Shown in pieces: positions 34,148 to 43,564 of a DNA stretch of 64,000 bases. The DNA comes from JAWWOL01 sp033851545 (GTDB taxonomy: Bacteria; Actinomycetota; Actinomycetes; JAWWOL01), in contig JAWWOO010000004.1 in the NCBI GenBank assembly GCA_033851545.1, positions 112,193-176,192 on the forward strand, given 5' to 3'. The position numbers and the translations under genes were made by a program. Numbering within the stretch: the stretch's first letter is position 1; each line of letters begins with the position of its first letter. The notes below the pieces were generated by a model, which saw only the letters and a list, made by a program, of their open reading frames with translations, was not told the origin of the DNA and did no database searches.

Positions 34148-36778
34148 ATGCCTGAGCTGACCAGGACCGAACGACGCAACCTCCGGTTCCGACAACTGCT
34201 GATCGAACTCGACCGGCATCCCGGCGGTCTCTCCTGGGCCGAACTCTGGCCACTACTCACCGCCGCCGTTCCCGAGGTGAATGAGGACACAGAGACTACC
34301 GGTACGGGCGCGCCAAAGGGTGAGAACGACGTCCGCTGGCAAGTAACCAACATGGACAAGTCGGGTTGGGTCCTCACTGGTGGCAACCTGATGCGCATTA
34401 CGAATCAGGGCCGGGAGGCGCTCGCCCGGTTCAGCAGTCCTAACGAGCTCTATGCGGCAGGAGCCCGCGGCTACGCCGAGTGGCTAAAGCTGCGTGACGA
34501 CGCGCGGACAGAGCCCCTCGAGGCGCCGTCCGGTGCGGGCCTGCTGCCCACTGAGGCTGGTGAACCGGCGGTCCGCCGCGCAGCCGCACGGATCCTTACG
34601 GAAGGTCTGCGAAACGGTGGCTCGTCCTTCTCCGCGGTCCACGCCTCATGGTCTCGTGACTCGGTGGCGGAGCTGTACGCCGCGTTCGTGGATCAGCCGG
34701 ACACGGGCGGCGACTCCTTCGACGTCAAGTTGCAGCGGCAGCTCAAGGATTGCTCCGATGACGCCATCCTGCTGGCCGCCGAGATCCTGGCTCTGCAGAT
34801 GCTGCCCTTGGCGGACTTCAAGCTCGACACTAAGCGCGGTCGCGTGAAGCGCGTGCTCGGATTCATGGCAGAGCCCGTCGCCATGCCAGCAGATGTGAAC
34901 GCGGCGATGGACGCCGCCATCTTCAACGGCAGCCTGACGTTCAAGACGCTGATTTGGCGAACCCTCGGCACGGGGATCGAGGTGGCCAGCGCGTGGTGGC
35001 GCCTTGACGACGCGGGTCGTGACCGCGCCTGGTCCGACCCGTGGGCTTGGCGTGACCTCGTGGAGAGTGCGCAGGGTGACACCATCGCCTCCGCCCGGGC
35101 GGAGCTGCGCTACCTGGCACACCCGGAGACCTTCCCGGCCATCATCAGCGTCCAGCACCAGAAGATGATCCGCGATGCCTTCGCTAAGGAGGCCGGCGTC
35201 GCACCGACGGCGGACCTTGATCACGACCTCTACGAGATCACGATGGTGCTTCAGAAGCGCACCGGCATTCACGTTGATTTCTACGACGACGCCGAACTCC
35301 ACGGCCGTTGGGCCGGCAAGCCTACGCCCATTGGGCCTGGAGAGTCGTCCAGTCGACGTGCCTGGCTGGTACGAGGGTCGTCCGTCAAAGGCATCGACAT
35401 CACCGGCAGCTGGGCAGATCAGGGTTTCGTCTCGTTGGCCGCCAGCCAGTTGCCTCCGATCAGCCTGCCTGCGGATGGGACCGAGATTGCCCAGGCAGTC
35501 GGTGACGGCTACGCGCATCTGTCATACGCCAAGCGGGAGGAGAAGTTGCGGGACGTGACAGCGTTCCTGCAACGGATGGAGCCCGGACATCTTGTGCTGA
35601 CCACAAGCGCGGGCACCCTCCGAATCGGTGAACTGACGGGACAGGCCACGTACGTGGAGTCCGGACAGGGGCTAAGCAACCTGCGCCGTTCGGCGAAGTG
35701 GCTGCCGGAATCCGTGTTGGACTTCGCCGACCTCCCGTCAGAGCTAGCCGGGCGGCTGAAGTCAGGAAGCGACGTCACGGATCTGACCGACGTGCTGTCG
35801 CTGATTGAGAGCCTGCTGGCGGAAACGGGCCAAGACGACAGCCAACCCGTCCCCGATGTCCCCGCACCGGTACGGCTTCAGCCGCTGAGCGAGGAGACCG
35901 TCGATGATCTGCTCGTCGGTCGTCCATGGCTGGATGAGTTCGTGGAGCTCTTGGCCCAGCAGCGGCAGGTGATCCTCTTCGGACCGCCCGGCACCGGCAA
36001 GACCTACCTCGCCCAAAAGGTGGCCGAAGCTCTGGCGCCGACGGAGAACGTGAAGCTCGTGCAGTTTCACCCGGCCTACTCGTACGAGGATTTCTTCGAG
36101 GGCTACCGCCCAGTGCAGCTCGACGGTGGGCAGGTCGGGTTCAAGCTAAAAGCTGGGCCGTTCCGGCGCATCGTCGAGGACGCAATTGAGCACCCGCAGC
36201 AGCCGTTCATCCTCATCATCGACGAGATCAACCGCGCGAACCTGGCGAAGGTTTTTGGCGAGCTGTACTTCCTGCTGGAGTACCGCGACGCCGCCATCGA
36301 CCTGCTCTACAGCGACGACTCGTCCAAGCAGTTCCAGCTGCCCAAGAACGTGTTCATCATCGGCACGATGAACACCGCCGACCGATCGATCGCTCTCGTC
36401 GATGCTGCGATGCGCCGCCGGTTTGCCTTCCTTTCCCTGCACCCCGACGATGTGCACATGCGTGGGCTGCTCACCGTTTGGCTGCAGCGCGAAGAGCTGC
36501 CCGAGGAGGCGGCGAAGTTGCTGACGGTGCTCAACGAACGCATCCCTGATCGGGAGCTCGCCGTCGGCCCCTCCTACCTGATGAACACGGCGGCCGGCAC
36601 TCCCGAGGGTCTGCAACGCATCTGGCGGACGCAGATCCTGCCCTTGCTGGCGGAATACCACGTGGGTGAGGACCTTGACGTGGAGGGCCGCTACGGCCTG
36701 ATGGCCTTGCGCAAGGTGTTAGCTAGTCGCGGGGCGCCGGATGCCGTGCTGGGTGAGGCCGGCGATCCCAGCCGGTGA
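34148..36778 (+). CDS. mcrB: McrB-type AAA+ GTPase of a McrBC restriction system
   Basis: 876 residues from ATG 34148. The N-terminus is a winged-helix-like Mrr-N-type region (RQLLIELDRHPGGLSWAELW). The middle is a long specificity region including a PUA/EVE-like strand pair (MEPGHLVLTTSAGTLRIGEL). The C-terminal AAA+ motor has Walker A GPPGTGKTYLA (about 612), Walker B LIIDEINRANLAKVFGELYF (about 688), the McrB signature IGTMNTADRS (about 738) and arginine finger MRRRFAF. McrB uses GTP to move on DNA after its N-terminal domain has read a modified base. Its stop overlaps the GTG of mcrC. Confidence 0.93.
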   Translation: MPELTRTERRNLRFRQLLIELDRHPGGLSWAELWPLLTAAVPEVNEDTETTGTGAPKGENDVRWQVTNMDKSGWVLTGGNLMRITNQGREALARFSSPNELYAAGARGYAEWLKLRDDARTEPLEAPSGAGLLPTEAGEPAVRRAAARILTEGLRNGGSSFSAVHASWSRDSVAELYAAFVDQPDTGGDSFDVKLQRQLKDCSDDAILLAAEILALQMLPLADFKLDTKRGRVKRVLGFMAEPVAMPADVNAAMDAAIFNGSLTFKTLIWRTLGTGIEVASAWWRLDDAGRDRAWSDPWAWRDLVESAQGDTIASARAELRYLAHPETFPAIISVQHQKMIRDAFAKEAGVAPTADLDHDLYEITMVLQKRTGIHVDFYDDAELHGRWAGKPTPIGPGESSSRRAWLVRGSSVKGIDITGSWADQGFVSLAASQLPPISLPADGTEIAQAVGDGYAHLSYAKREEKLRDVTAFLQRMEPGHLVLTTSAGTLRIGELTGQATYVESGQGLSNLRRSAKWLPESVLDFADLPSELAGRLKSGSDVTDLTDVLSLIESLLAETGQDDSQPVPDVPAPVRLQPLSEETVDDLLVGRPWLDEFVELLAQQRQVILFGPPGTGKTYLAQKVAEALAPTENVKLVQFHPAYSYEDFFEGYRPVQLDGGQVGFKLKAGPFRRIVEDAIEHPQQPFILIIDEINRANLAKVFGELYFLLEYRDAAIDLLYSDDSSKQFQLPKNVFIIGTMNTADRSIALVDAAMRRRFAFLSLHPDDVHMRGLLTVWLQREELPEEAAKLLTVLNERIPDRELAVGPSYLMNTAAGTPEGLQRIWRTQILPLLAEYHVGEDLDVEGRYGLMALRKVLASRGAPDAVLGEAGDPSR

Positions 36779-37989
36779 CCACGTCCAGCGTGTCGCCTTC
36801 CCACACCCAACCCATCGAGCTGATGGAGTACGGCCCTGCCCGCGAGGTCCGAATGGGCAGCGAGACTGCCGCGGCGATTACTGCTACGCGACTAGTCGAA
36901 GCGAGGCCGACCGAGGCGCCTGGTACGTGGTCGTTGGTACCGGGTGGTCGTGTCGGCGCCGTTCACGTGGGCGGGGTCAGCGTGCACGTGGCCCCGAAGA
37001 TGCCGATCACACGCCTGATGTTCTTGCTCGAGTACACCCCCCACCAGGTGGCCTGGCAACGTGAGCGCGTCGAGTTGTCCGAGCACGCCGACCTGCTGCA
37101 GGTCATCGCCACAGTGTTCGCCCGCACCGCCGACGAGGCGACCCGGACCGGTCTGCTGCAGGGCTACGTGTCCGTCGAGGAGTCGCGCCCGGTGGTACGG
37201 GGACGCATCCGCGAGGCCGAACAGATTCGGCTGCGGCAGGGCAGGCTGCTACCGGTCGAAGTGCGCTACGACGATTTCACGGTCGACGTCGCCGAGAACC
37301 AGTTGCTCCTCGCGGCGACTCGTCGGCTTCTACGGTTTCGATCCGTGGAACCGCGCACACGCCAGCAGCTCATGCAGCTGCGTCAGCTCATGGCTAACGT
37401 CAGCCCAGTCATCGGCGGCTCGTCCCTGCCCCGGTGGACAGCATCCCGGCTCAACATGCGCTATCAGCCGGCGCTGCAGCTGGCCGCGGTCATCCTGGCC
37501 GGGTCCTCCTTCGAGCACGAGATCGGCTCATTTTCGGTCCACGGCTTCGTGCTGAACATGCCCAAGGTGTTCGAGGACTTCCTCACCAAGGCATTGGAAG
37601 TTGCGCTCCAACCTCACGGCGGTCAGGTCAGGACGCAAATCACGGTTCATCTCGACGAATCTCAACTGATCCGCATCCGGCCCGATATGGTCTGGACGGA
37701 GGGGCGTCGGCCGCTCGCTGTCATCGACGCCAAGTACAAGGCGGAGAAGCCGGAGGGGTTTCCGGACGCCGACATCTACCAAGCTCTGGCCTACGCGACC
37801 GCACTGAACCTGAGCGACGCACATCTCGTGTACGCGAAGGGCAATGAGCCCGCCCGGTCCTGCACCGTCCGCCACTCCGGCGTACGGATCGCAGCCCACA
37901 CCCTGGACCTCGACAAGCCCGCCCCGGCGCTACTCGAGCAGATCTCCCGACTCGCCCAGCGGATAGTCGATGCGGCGGGACTTCCTTGA
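36775..37989 (+). CDS. mcrC: McrC-type nuclease subunit
   Basis: 404 residues starting at GTG 36775, overlapping the mcrB stop (GTGA). GTWSLVPGGRVGAVHVGGVS and VHVAPKMPITRLMFLLEYT are the typical N-terminal strands of McrC. The nuclease core reads IRPDMVWTEGRRPLAVIDAK and then YK, with QALAYATALNL downstream, the D-(D/E)xK triad plus Gln of PD-(D/E)xK enzymes. McrC stimulates McrB GTPase and cuts DNA once translocation stalls. Together they form a complete two-gene modification-dependent restriction system. Confidence 0.93.
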   Translation: MTTSSVSPSHTQPIELMEYGPAREVRMGSETAAAITATRLVEARPTEAPGTWSLVPGGRVGAVHVGGVSVHVAPKMPITRLMFLLEYTPHQVAWQRERVELSEHADLLQVIATVFARTADEATRTGLLQGYVSVEESRPVVRGRIREAEQIRLRQGRLLPVEVRYDDFTVDVAENQLLLAATRRLLRFRSVEPRTRQQLMQLRQLMANVSPVIGGSSLPRWTASRLNMRYQPALQLAAVILAGSSFEHEIGSFSVHGFVLNMPKVFEDFLTKALEVALQPHGGQVRTQITVHLDESQLIRIRPDMVWTEGRRPLAVIDAKYKAEKPEGFPDADIYQALAYATALNLSDAHLVYAKGNEPARSCTVRHSGVRIAAHTLDLDKPAPALLEQISRLAQRIVDAAGLP

Positions 37990-38523
37990 CCGTGGTGGCG
38001 TCACCAGGCTGTGTCGCGAACACGGCCGTCGGCGAGGATGGCCCAGGTGTAGGACGAGCCTTGGCGGTCGCGGAGGTCGCCAGGTCCGGCCGCGGGCATA
38101 CGCTCCGCCGCCTCGGCAAACTTTGTCCTGGACAGCCCCAGTTGATCGCGGTCGTCACAGTGCACCCGGGGAGTTGTCAGGGACGGCGTAGGTGGACGGC
38201 AGACCGGGGTCTTCGTGTGGAAGACTTCAGCGTCGTGGCCCCTGGATGCGCCGCCACACTGCGTCGAAGTTCGTCACAGCGTTATCTCATCGCGCAATGT
38301 CCGGGGAACGCAAGGGCCGGCAGCCATCGACTGCGGCGAGGTCCCCGTCGTCCTCTCGCATGCATACTGCGCCGACGTCGGAACCGAAATCTCACTATGG
38401 ATCGGATCCCCTGGGTCGCCACACCCCGGTCGCGGCCTCAGTGCCCGGTGGACCGATGAGCAGCCGTTGTTTTGACGGTGATCACAGGCACGTGAAGGCT
38501 GGGGTTGCACCGATGCAAGACCA
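37990..38523. other. Non-coding stretch, nothing recognised
   Basis: Several short frames cross this 530-base interval, but none has a ribosome site or recognisable product. It separates mcrC from the nuclease-helicase remnant and is probably debris from deletion events. Confidence 0.5.
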
Positions 38524-38930
38524 CTAGAGATCGACCCGCTCCGCCTCTTCGGCCAGGCGGCAGAGGGCGTTGACCTTGCGCAACTGCTCCGGCGTGTTGA
38601 CCGATGCATCCAACATCAGCGGCGACATCACCACAATCGCCATCGCCTGCGCGCGAGAGACAGCAACGTTTAGCCGACGGACGTCTAAAGGAAGTCCAGC
38701 CCTCGAGGCGCATCCGCTGAGCTCGAGCTGGTCATCGAGTAGTTCACGACGGGCGCCTCCTGCCCTTGAAACTTGTCGACCGGGCCGACTCTTGCCCCCG
38801 GCAGGGCCTGGCGGATAAGGCCGACCTGGTTGTTGTACGGGGCGACGATCAGCACATCCTCGGCGGTCAATGCGTGCGTGACCCCTTCACGGCGGTGAAC
38901 GTGCCGGCGACGAGCCGCTCCCACACCTGT
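38524..38930 (-). pseudogene. C-terminal remnant of a TM0106-type RecB-like nuclease-helicase
   Basis: On the minus strand, pieces in shifted frames read LVAGTFTAVKG, then ALTAEDVLIVAPYNNQVGLI and VGPVDKFQGQEAPVVNYSMT, then LNVAVSRAQAMAIVVMSPLM and VNALCRLAEEAERVDL with a stop at 38524. These are the last motifs (Q-G-x-E, V-S-R-A-Q) of the superfamily-1 helicase half of TM0106-family nuclease-helicases. At least two frameshifts are present. The N-terminal end of the same gene appears at 39987-40095, beyond the IS30-type element. Confidence 0.75.
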
Positions 38931-39986
38931 CCCTGCTCGAGCGCCAACGGATCGCCGCTCTGCATGGGCAGAAGGTGAGCATGCAGGAGATCGGGCGGCG
39001 GCTGCAGCGCAGTGCGTCCACGATCAGCCGAGAGCTGAAAAGCAACACCGCGCCGCATGAGCGCGGGCATTACGACACGCCCTTGGCGCACGCCCGAGCG
39101 AGGGCCAGAGGAACCCGACCCGGACGCTCCGGGCTGGCCACCGACCCCGCGCTGTCAGCGGTGGTCCAGACACGGCTGGAGGAGGAGTGGAGCCCGGAGC
39201 AGATCGCCGCCCACCTGCGCCGGGAGTTCCCCGGCAAGCCGTCTTGGCACCTGTGCCACGAGACGATCTACCAAGCGCTCTACCGCGGCGCACGGGGCGG
39301 TTTGAGCCGTCAACTGACGAAACGACTCCGGACCGGTCGATCGCTGCGGAAGCGGCGGCGGCGACCCGATCAACGTCGAACCCGTTACCTGGTGCCGCAT
39401 CAGCAGATCGGGCATCGTCCGGCCATCGTGACCGACCGGAGCCGGCTCGGGGATTGGGAGGGTGACCTTGTGGTGGGCCCGATGAGCCGGTCGGCGGTGG
39501 CCACGCTGGTTGACCGTCGCTCCCGGTTGCTCGTGTTGGTGCACTTGCCGGACGGGCACCGCTCGGACCAGCTCGTCACCGCGCTGGAGGCCGCTCTAGC
39601 GCCGATGCCGGCGACCAAGCGGCTGACCCTCACGTGGGATCAGGGCAGCGAGATGGCCCGGCACGAGGAAGTGGCACGGCTGTTCGGTGAGGGTGTGTAC
39701 TTCGCGACCGCTGGCTGCCCGTGGATGCGCGGCACCAACGAGAACATGAACGGCCTGGTCCGTCAGTACCTGCCCAAGGGCACTGACCTGCGGGCCTACG
39801 ACGCAGCCGCGCTGGCCGTCATCGCTGCCAAGCTGAACAGCAGACCTCGCAAGATCCTCGACTGGAAGACACCCGCTGAAGTCTTCAACCTGGCACGATG
39901 AAGCACAGTCATCGTTGCGACGATCACTCGAATCCGCCCTCGAACCCAAGCGACGACACGGGGTCAGTTTTCACCCGTCGCTGACA
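38916..39986 (+). mobile_element. IS30-family element, left end probably lost
   Basis: IS30 transposase homology starts at about 38916 and directly abuts helicase remnant sequence, so the left inverted repeat and the first helix-turn-helix appear to be missing. On the right, about 85 bases after the transposase stop, TGTCAGCGACGGGTGAAAAC (minus strand, near 39966-39986) looks like an IS terminal repeat; this boundary is tentative. Beyond it the interrupted gene resumes. No matching left copy was found. Confidence 0.6.
38975..39901 (+). CDS. IS30-family transposase, N-terminus incomplete
   Basis: 308 residues from GTG 38975. The open frame and the homology extend upstream to about 38916 (HLSLLERQRIAALHGQK), but no start codon is there. 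SMQEIGRRLQRSASTISREL is the second helix-turn-helix of IS30. The catalytic triad is readable: Asp in LGDWEGDLVVG, Asp in LTWDQGSEMA, and Glu in GTNENMNGLVRQYLPKGTD. The first 60 residues of a normal IS30 transposase (first HTH, end binding) are lacking, so the product is probably inactive on its own ends. Confidence 0.85.
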   Translation: MSMQEIGRRLQRSASTISRELKSNTAPHERGHYDTPLAHARARARGTRPGRSGLATDPALSAVVQTRLEEEWSPEQIAAHLRREFPGKPSWHLCHETIYQALYRGARGGLSRQLTKRLRTGRSLRKRRRRPDQRRTRYLVPHQQIGHRPAIVTDRSRLGDWEGDLVVGPMSRSAVATLVDRRSRLLVLVHLPDGHRSDQLVTALEAALAPMPATKRLTLTWDQGSEMARHEEVARLFGEGVYFATAGCPWMRGTNENMNGLVRQYLPKGTDLRAYDAAALAVIAAKLNSRPRKILDWKTPAEVFNLAR

Positions 39987-40095
39987 CGACCAGACCGTCG
40001 GTCGCCATCGCATCAAGAGTCCTGATGTGTGCGCAGCCGAGGTGCTTCGTGAGATCGGTCGGGCTGAGTACCAGCCCCTCGCCGGTCCGCGGCAC
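39987..40095 (-). pseudogene. N-terminal remnant of the same TM0106-type gene
   Basis: Reading leftward, VLSPTDLTKHLGCAHIRTLD is the opening motif of TM0106-family RecB-like nucleases (S-x-x-D-L-x-x-H-L-x-C). The frame then runs into the presumed IS end. With the C-terminal piece at 38524-38930 it shows that one gene of roughly 1100 codons was reduced to its two ends around the IS element. Confidence 0.65.
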
Positions 40096-40560
40096 TCGAT
40101 GCCCTCCACGAGCCGTCCCAGCCTCTGCGAGTTCCTGCGAGCAACGATAGTCCGTGAGGGCAACGATTCGGCGGCCCCGCCGCGCAAGTCAGGGCCCCAC
40201 CGTCGCGGGCGTGGCCGGTTGGATCCGGAGACCCGACATACATGCCCACGGTCGACGGCTGCTCCCGGCACAGCCGCATGAGGGGGCGCCATCTACCGAG
40301 AGATACTTCGTCGGGCCCTCTCGTCAGCCAGGGCGCCCGCTTGACCCGCTGGTCGTCGGGGCTAGTTGTCACGGTCGGCGCGCCACTCGTTTACCGGCCG
40401 GACCCGTAGGCTGACAGGACTGGCCGACCGAGACAGCACAGAACCGAGCGCCCGGGAACCACCACCGCCTAGGATAGCGAAGTCGCGTCGACTCCGGTCG
40501 AGCCTGCTTCCGCTTCGCTGCACGCCGAGCAACGCCGCCGATACGCCTCCAGGAGTGCTT
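40096..40560. other. Upstream region of the MamI-like gene, no clear gene
   Basis: The interval may contain further decayed sequence of the nuclease-helicase gene, but I cannot recognise it. Its right end carries AGGAG (40551-40555), the ribosome site of the restriction endonuclease gene. Confidence 0.45.
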
Positions 40561-41466
40561 GTGAAGAGAGAAGTCGAGGCAGCTATTGCCGCGGGAATTC
40601 ACCATCGCAGGGAGATGCTGAGAGGACTAACCGACGAGGTGCGCACAGCCCTGCTTGAGGACCTGTTTCTTGACCTATTCGGCCGCCAACATCTTCTACT
40701 ACAGAAGTGGGGTTCACTCACTGGCCAGTCCGCACAAGTTGACACTGGATATATCGCTCAGTTCGTGGCGAGCCTCATGCTCCGGGAGCCGGGGCAGGGC
40801 TTTCGAGGAAAGGGCGACGATCTCGCGGACGGCAGCGAAGTGAAGGGCGCGGCGAACATATCAGGAGTTGACCGACCGCGGTGGAATCACAATCTGGGCA
40901 CTCCAGCCGAGGACGCAGGTCGAAGAAGCAAGGGGGAGCGGACGAAGTCCGAGGGATACCTGACGTCACCGTTCGTTTTTTATTTGCTCGCGGACCGTCC
41001 ACAGGTCCTCCCTCGTCCGCTGCCGCTGCGCCTGCGTGCGTGGTGCATAAATGGGCAACTCGATACCGCCTGGAGGAATATGGTCACAAACTTTGTAGCT
41101 CAGCGCAAAACTGCCCAATATAACCTGCAGCTTCATCCGCCCGTCGGCTATGACGACGACGTGGTCGTAAACACCCTCGGGAATCTGGACTTCGCAGGCA
41201 CAAAGTGCCTCGAAGCATGGTTGACCATCGACAACCCAGGCTCGCCCGCGCTCGAGTGGAAGCAGAAGCCAATCCCCCTAATCCACTTAGGACGGGCGCT
41301 CACCAATGCCATGCCTTATACCAGCCGACCAAGCCGCCTGACCGATGCTGAAGACATTGTGGCTGACATCGCCCTACTGCCGAGCCTATTCCCAGGGATT
41401 CTCACCACGCGACAAGAAATCGCAATAATTCAGGCGGGACTTGACGACATTGAAGAGCGGAATTAG
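40561..41466 (+). CDS. MamI-family type II restriction endonuclease
   Basis: 301 residues from GTG 40561, fixed by AGGAG five bases upstream; the open frame continues upstream but is not protein-like. KWGSLTGQSAQVDTGYIAQF and PGQGFRGKGDDLADGSEVKG resemble the MamI endonuclease family, with Asp, Glu and Lys of DGSEVK in the position of a PD-(D/E)xK site. MamI itself recognises GATNNNNATC; the specificity here is inferred only from family. The base composition is visibly less GC-rich than its neighbours (stretches such as TTTTTTATTTG), a sign of transfer. It converges on the methylase gene with a four-base overlap of the ends. Confidence 0.7.
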   Translation: MKREVEAAIAAGIHHRREMLRGLTDEVRTALLEDLFLDLFGRQHLLLQKWGSLTGQSAQVDTGYIAQFVASLMLREPGQGFRGKGDDLADGSEVKGAANISGVDRPRWNHNLGTPAEDAGRRSKGERTKSEGYLTSPFVFYLLADRPQVLPRPLPLRLRAWCINGQLDTAWRNMVTNFVAQRKTAQYNLQLHPPVGYDDDVVVNTLGNLDFAGTKCLEAWLTIDNPGSPALEWKQKPIPLIHLGRALTNAMPYTSRPSRLTDAEDIVADIALLPSLFPGILTTRQEIAIIQAGLDDIEERN

Positions 41467-43436
41467 GCGCCGTATGCCTGCTGCAGCGCCAGCCTCGCCG
41501 CACGAACATCCGCCAGCGAACGCCTGACGGTCTTGGCCAGAGCCGCGAGCTCCGAGGCGCCGAGGATTGGAACAGTCAGGGAGAGGACATCTTTTGGAGA
41601 GATCCTGCGCCGACTGCTAGACGTGCCGCGACCGAGTGGCCTCAACTGCAATTTTACCTCTTCTCTGTACAGCAGACCAACAATCGCATAAGGATCCACA
41701 TTGGTTGAGAAGACACCAAACTCCGCCGAACAAGCGACCCGCTCATAATCCATGGGGACGACCGTGGCGCGCAGTTTGCTGGGATTGAGCAAGGAAACGA
41801 CGAGGCACCCTCCCTCGGCCAACAGGCCTGGTGTAACCGGCTTGTGCCGTTCGGCCTCGTCCCACCTGGCCAAGCCCATCTCATCAACGTGGAGGATGGA
41901 TAGAAACGGCATTGCCTCGGCCAGCGCGGCGCGCCTTGGCCGCAAATCCTCAATTAACTCACTCAATTGGCAATGGCTCCCAATGCGCGGTTCTTCTCGG
42001 GGGGGTGCAGTTAGTCGTCGCGAGGATCCCCGTCCGTCGAATGCCGAGCCCAGGCTGACCAGGCCCGAAGCATACGAACCTGGCGCGCGCTCTCGACCCG
42101 CCTTTGCGTCGGCTAGAATATCTGCTACCTCGTCGACAATTCGTGGTAGGTCCGATCCGCCGGGGTCGGGAGCAGCCTTTCCTCTAGAGCGAACAAAACC
42201 AACATGCCGGGCGCGAGCCGTTATCACTTTTGCAGGAAGGCCGCGCCGCTGAATAAAGATCGCCGTGGTCTTGGCGACCGTCCCACTGAGGGAGAAGGTT
42301 GCCGTGGGGAGGCTAATGCTGGCAACAACCGACATCCCTTCTGGAAATTGACTATTGGGGTCCTCAAGAAACTGAGAGAAAGCGGCGCCCTCGATAAGGC
42401 CATCAGGAAGAATGATTCCCAGGACTCCACCTGGGGCAACCAAAGACGCAGAGCGTGCCAAACATGCCAGTGCGGGATCGATGCGGGCGCGGCGCGCTAG
42501 CAGGGGCATGAAACGAGCCGCGTAAACGAGTCCACGAGGGGAGTCGTATTTACCCTCTCCAAACGGGGGGTTAGTGAGCACGCATGGAATTTTACCCGAA
42601 TAGCCGTCAACGGCAACGTCCGTTACGGAGTCATCCACGACCCAGACGGACGGGTTATTTACACCGTAGAGCATTAGATTTATGCGTGCCTTGGCTACAG
42701 AGGAGGATGCCTGATCCGCCCCCAAGACTCTGGTGCCCATCCCGACTCGCCGCATTCCTTGGTGAGCTTGGGTTGCCTCCGCGAAGGCAACGAGAAACCG
42801 GCCTGTACCGCAGTAGGGGTCGGCCATCCAGTACTGGCCGCCTTCCTTGAGTTTATCTGGCTCGACGAAATGCAATGCGGTGTCGGCGATCGCCCTGGCG
42901 ACCGAACTCGGGGTCAGATACGTGCCCAATCCTCCGGTATGACTGTAACGGCCACTCAACAGCGCATCAAAGGCAGTTCCGAGGGGGTCGCCCACCAGAG
43001 ACGAGCCGCCGCCAGCGACGGACTCGACAAGTTCAATGGCGGCAACCAGCACGTCATGATTGATTAGCCGGAACGGCTCATCAACCGGCCATATAGGTTG
43101 CGGTTCAGCTATGTGCGTGGAACTCATGAGCCCCGGACGAGTCAAAGACTGAGAAAACGCGCGCTTCACGGTTAGTACAAGATCTACCAATACCGAAGGG
43201 CGGCGGAAGATTGCCTGCAGCGTTATTTCTCCGTGAACGGGCCAATCTGGCTCCCTGGTAGCCCACAGCCGGAGGAAGAGCAACTTCGACAGTTCCTCCA
43301 CGGCAGCATTTGTCGGGCGTATCCCGCCTCGCCGGTAAATCAGCTGGTGAAGCTCGTCAAGCTTCGCCGCCAGCGCCAACTCGTGTGTTCCCCAGACCCC
43401 AACAACCCCAAGGGCAGGCGCGTCCGGCTGCTGCAT
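41463..43436 (-). CDS. N6-adenine DNA methyltransferase, HsdM-like with C-terminal target domain
   Basis: 657 residues from ATG 43436 (AAGGAG six bases upstream). The order is a helical N-terminus, the SAM site (YLTPSSVARAIADTALHFVE, MADPYCGTGRFLVAFAEAT) and the catalytic NPPF motif (CVLTNPPFGEGKYDSPRG). After GVLGIILPDGLIEG a C-terminal region with EVKLQLRPLGRG and ISPKDVLSLTVPI resembles a single type I specificity half. A one-half target domain fits recognition of a palindromic split site. It is the protective partner of the convergent endonuclease. Like that gene it is less GC-rich than the surroundings. Confidence 0.88.
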   Translation of the reverse strand: MQQPDAPALGVVGVWGTHELALAAKLDELHQLIYRRGGIRPTNAAVEELSKLLFLRLWATREPDWPVHGEITLQAIFRRPSVLVDLVLTVKRAFSQSLTRPGLMSSTHIAEPQPIWPVDEPFRLINHDVLVAAIELVESVAGGGSSLVGDPLGTAFDALLSGRYSHTGGLGTYLTPSSVARAIADTALHFVEPDKLKEGGQYWMADPYCGTGRFLVAFAEATQAHQGMRRVGMGTRVLGADQASSSVAKARINLMLYGVNNPSVWVVDDSVTDVAVDGYSGKIPCVLTNPPFGEGKYDSPRGLVYAARFMPLLARRARIDPALACLARSASLVAPGGVLGIILPDGLIEGAAFSQFLEDPNSQFPEGMSVVASISLPTATFSLSGTVAKTTAIFIQRRGLPAKVITARARHVGFVRSRGKAAPDPGGSDLPRIVDEVADILADAKAGRERAPGSYASGLVSLGSAFDGRGSSRRLTAPPREEPRIGSHCQLSELIEDLRPRRAALAEAMPFLSILHVDEMGLARWDEAERHKPVTPGLLAEGGCLVVSLLNPSKLRATVVPMDYERVACSAEFGVFSTNVDPYAIVGLLYREEVKLQLRPLGRGTSSSRRRISPKDVLSLTVPILGASELAALAKTVRRSLADVRAARLALQQAYGA

Positions 43437-43470
43437 GGCTGGCTCCTTGAGGCTCGTAGCTCTTTCGTCG

Positions 43471-43526
43471 ATCCTACCGTCAGGTTCCGACAGTGTCTAC
43501 GGGTGTAGACACTGAGGTCAGTCTAC
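43471..43526 (-). promoter_or_regulatory. Methylase promoter with overlapping palindromic operator
   Basis: Leftward -10 TAGGAT (43471-43476) and -35 TAGACA (43494-43499) are 17 bases apart. The -35 lies in a perfect inverted repeat AGTGTCTAC-GGGT-GTAGACACT (43492-43513). A third half-site GTCTAC lies at 43521-43526, and GTAGAC recurs at 43577-43582 inside the HTH gene. A protein bound to the palindrome would block the methylase promoter. The HTH gene at 43565 is the obvious candidate, though a methylase-binding autoregulatory site is also possible. Confidence 0.65.
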
Positions 43527-43564
43527 GAGCTCCAACACGGGCAACGTGGGACTACAGTGCGCCT

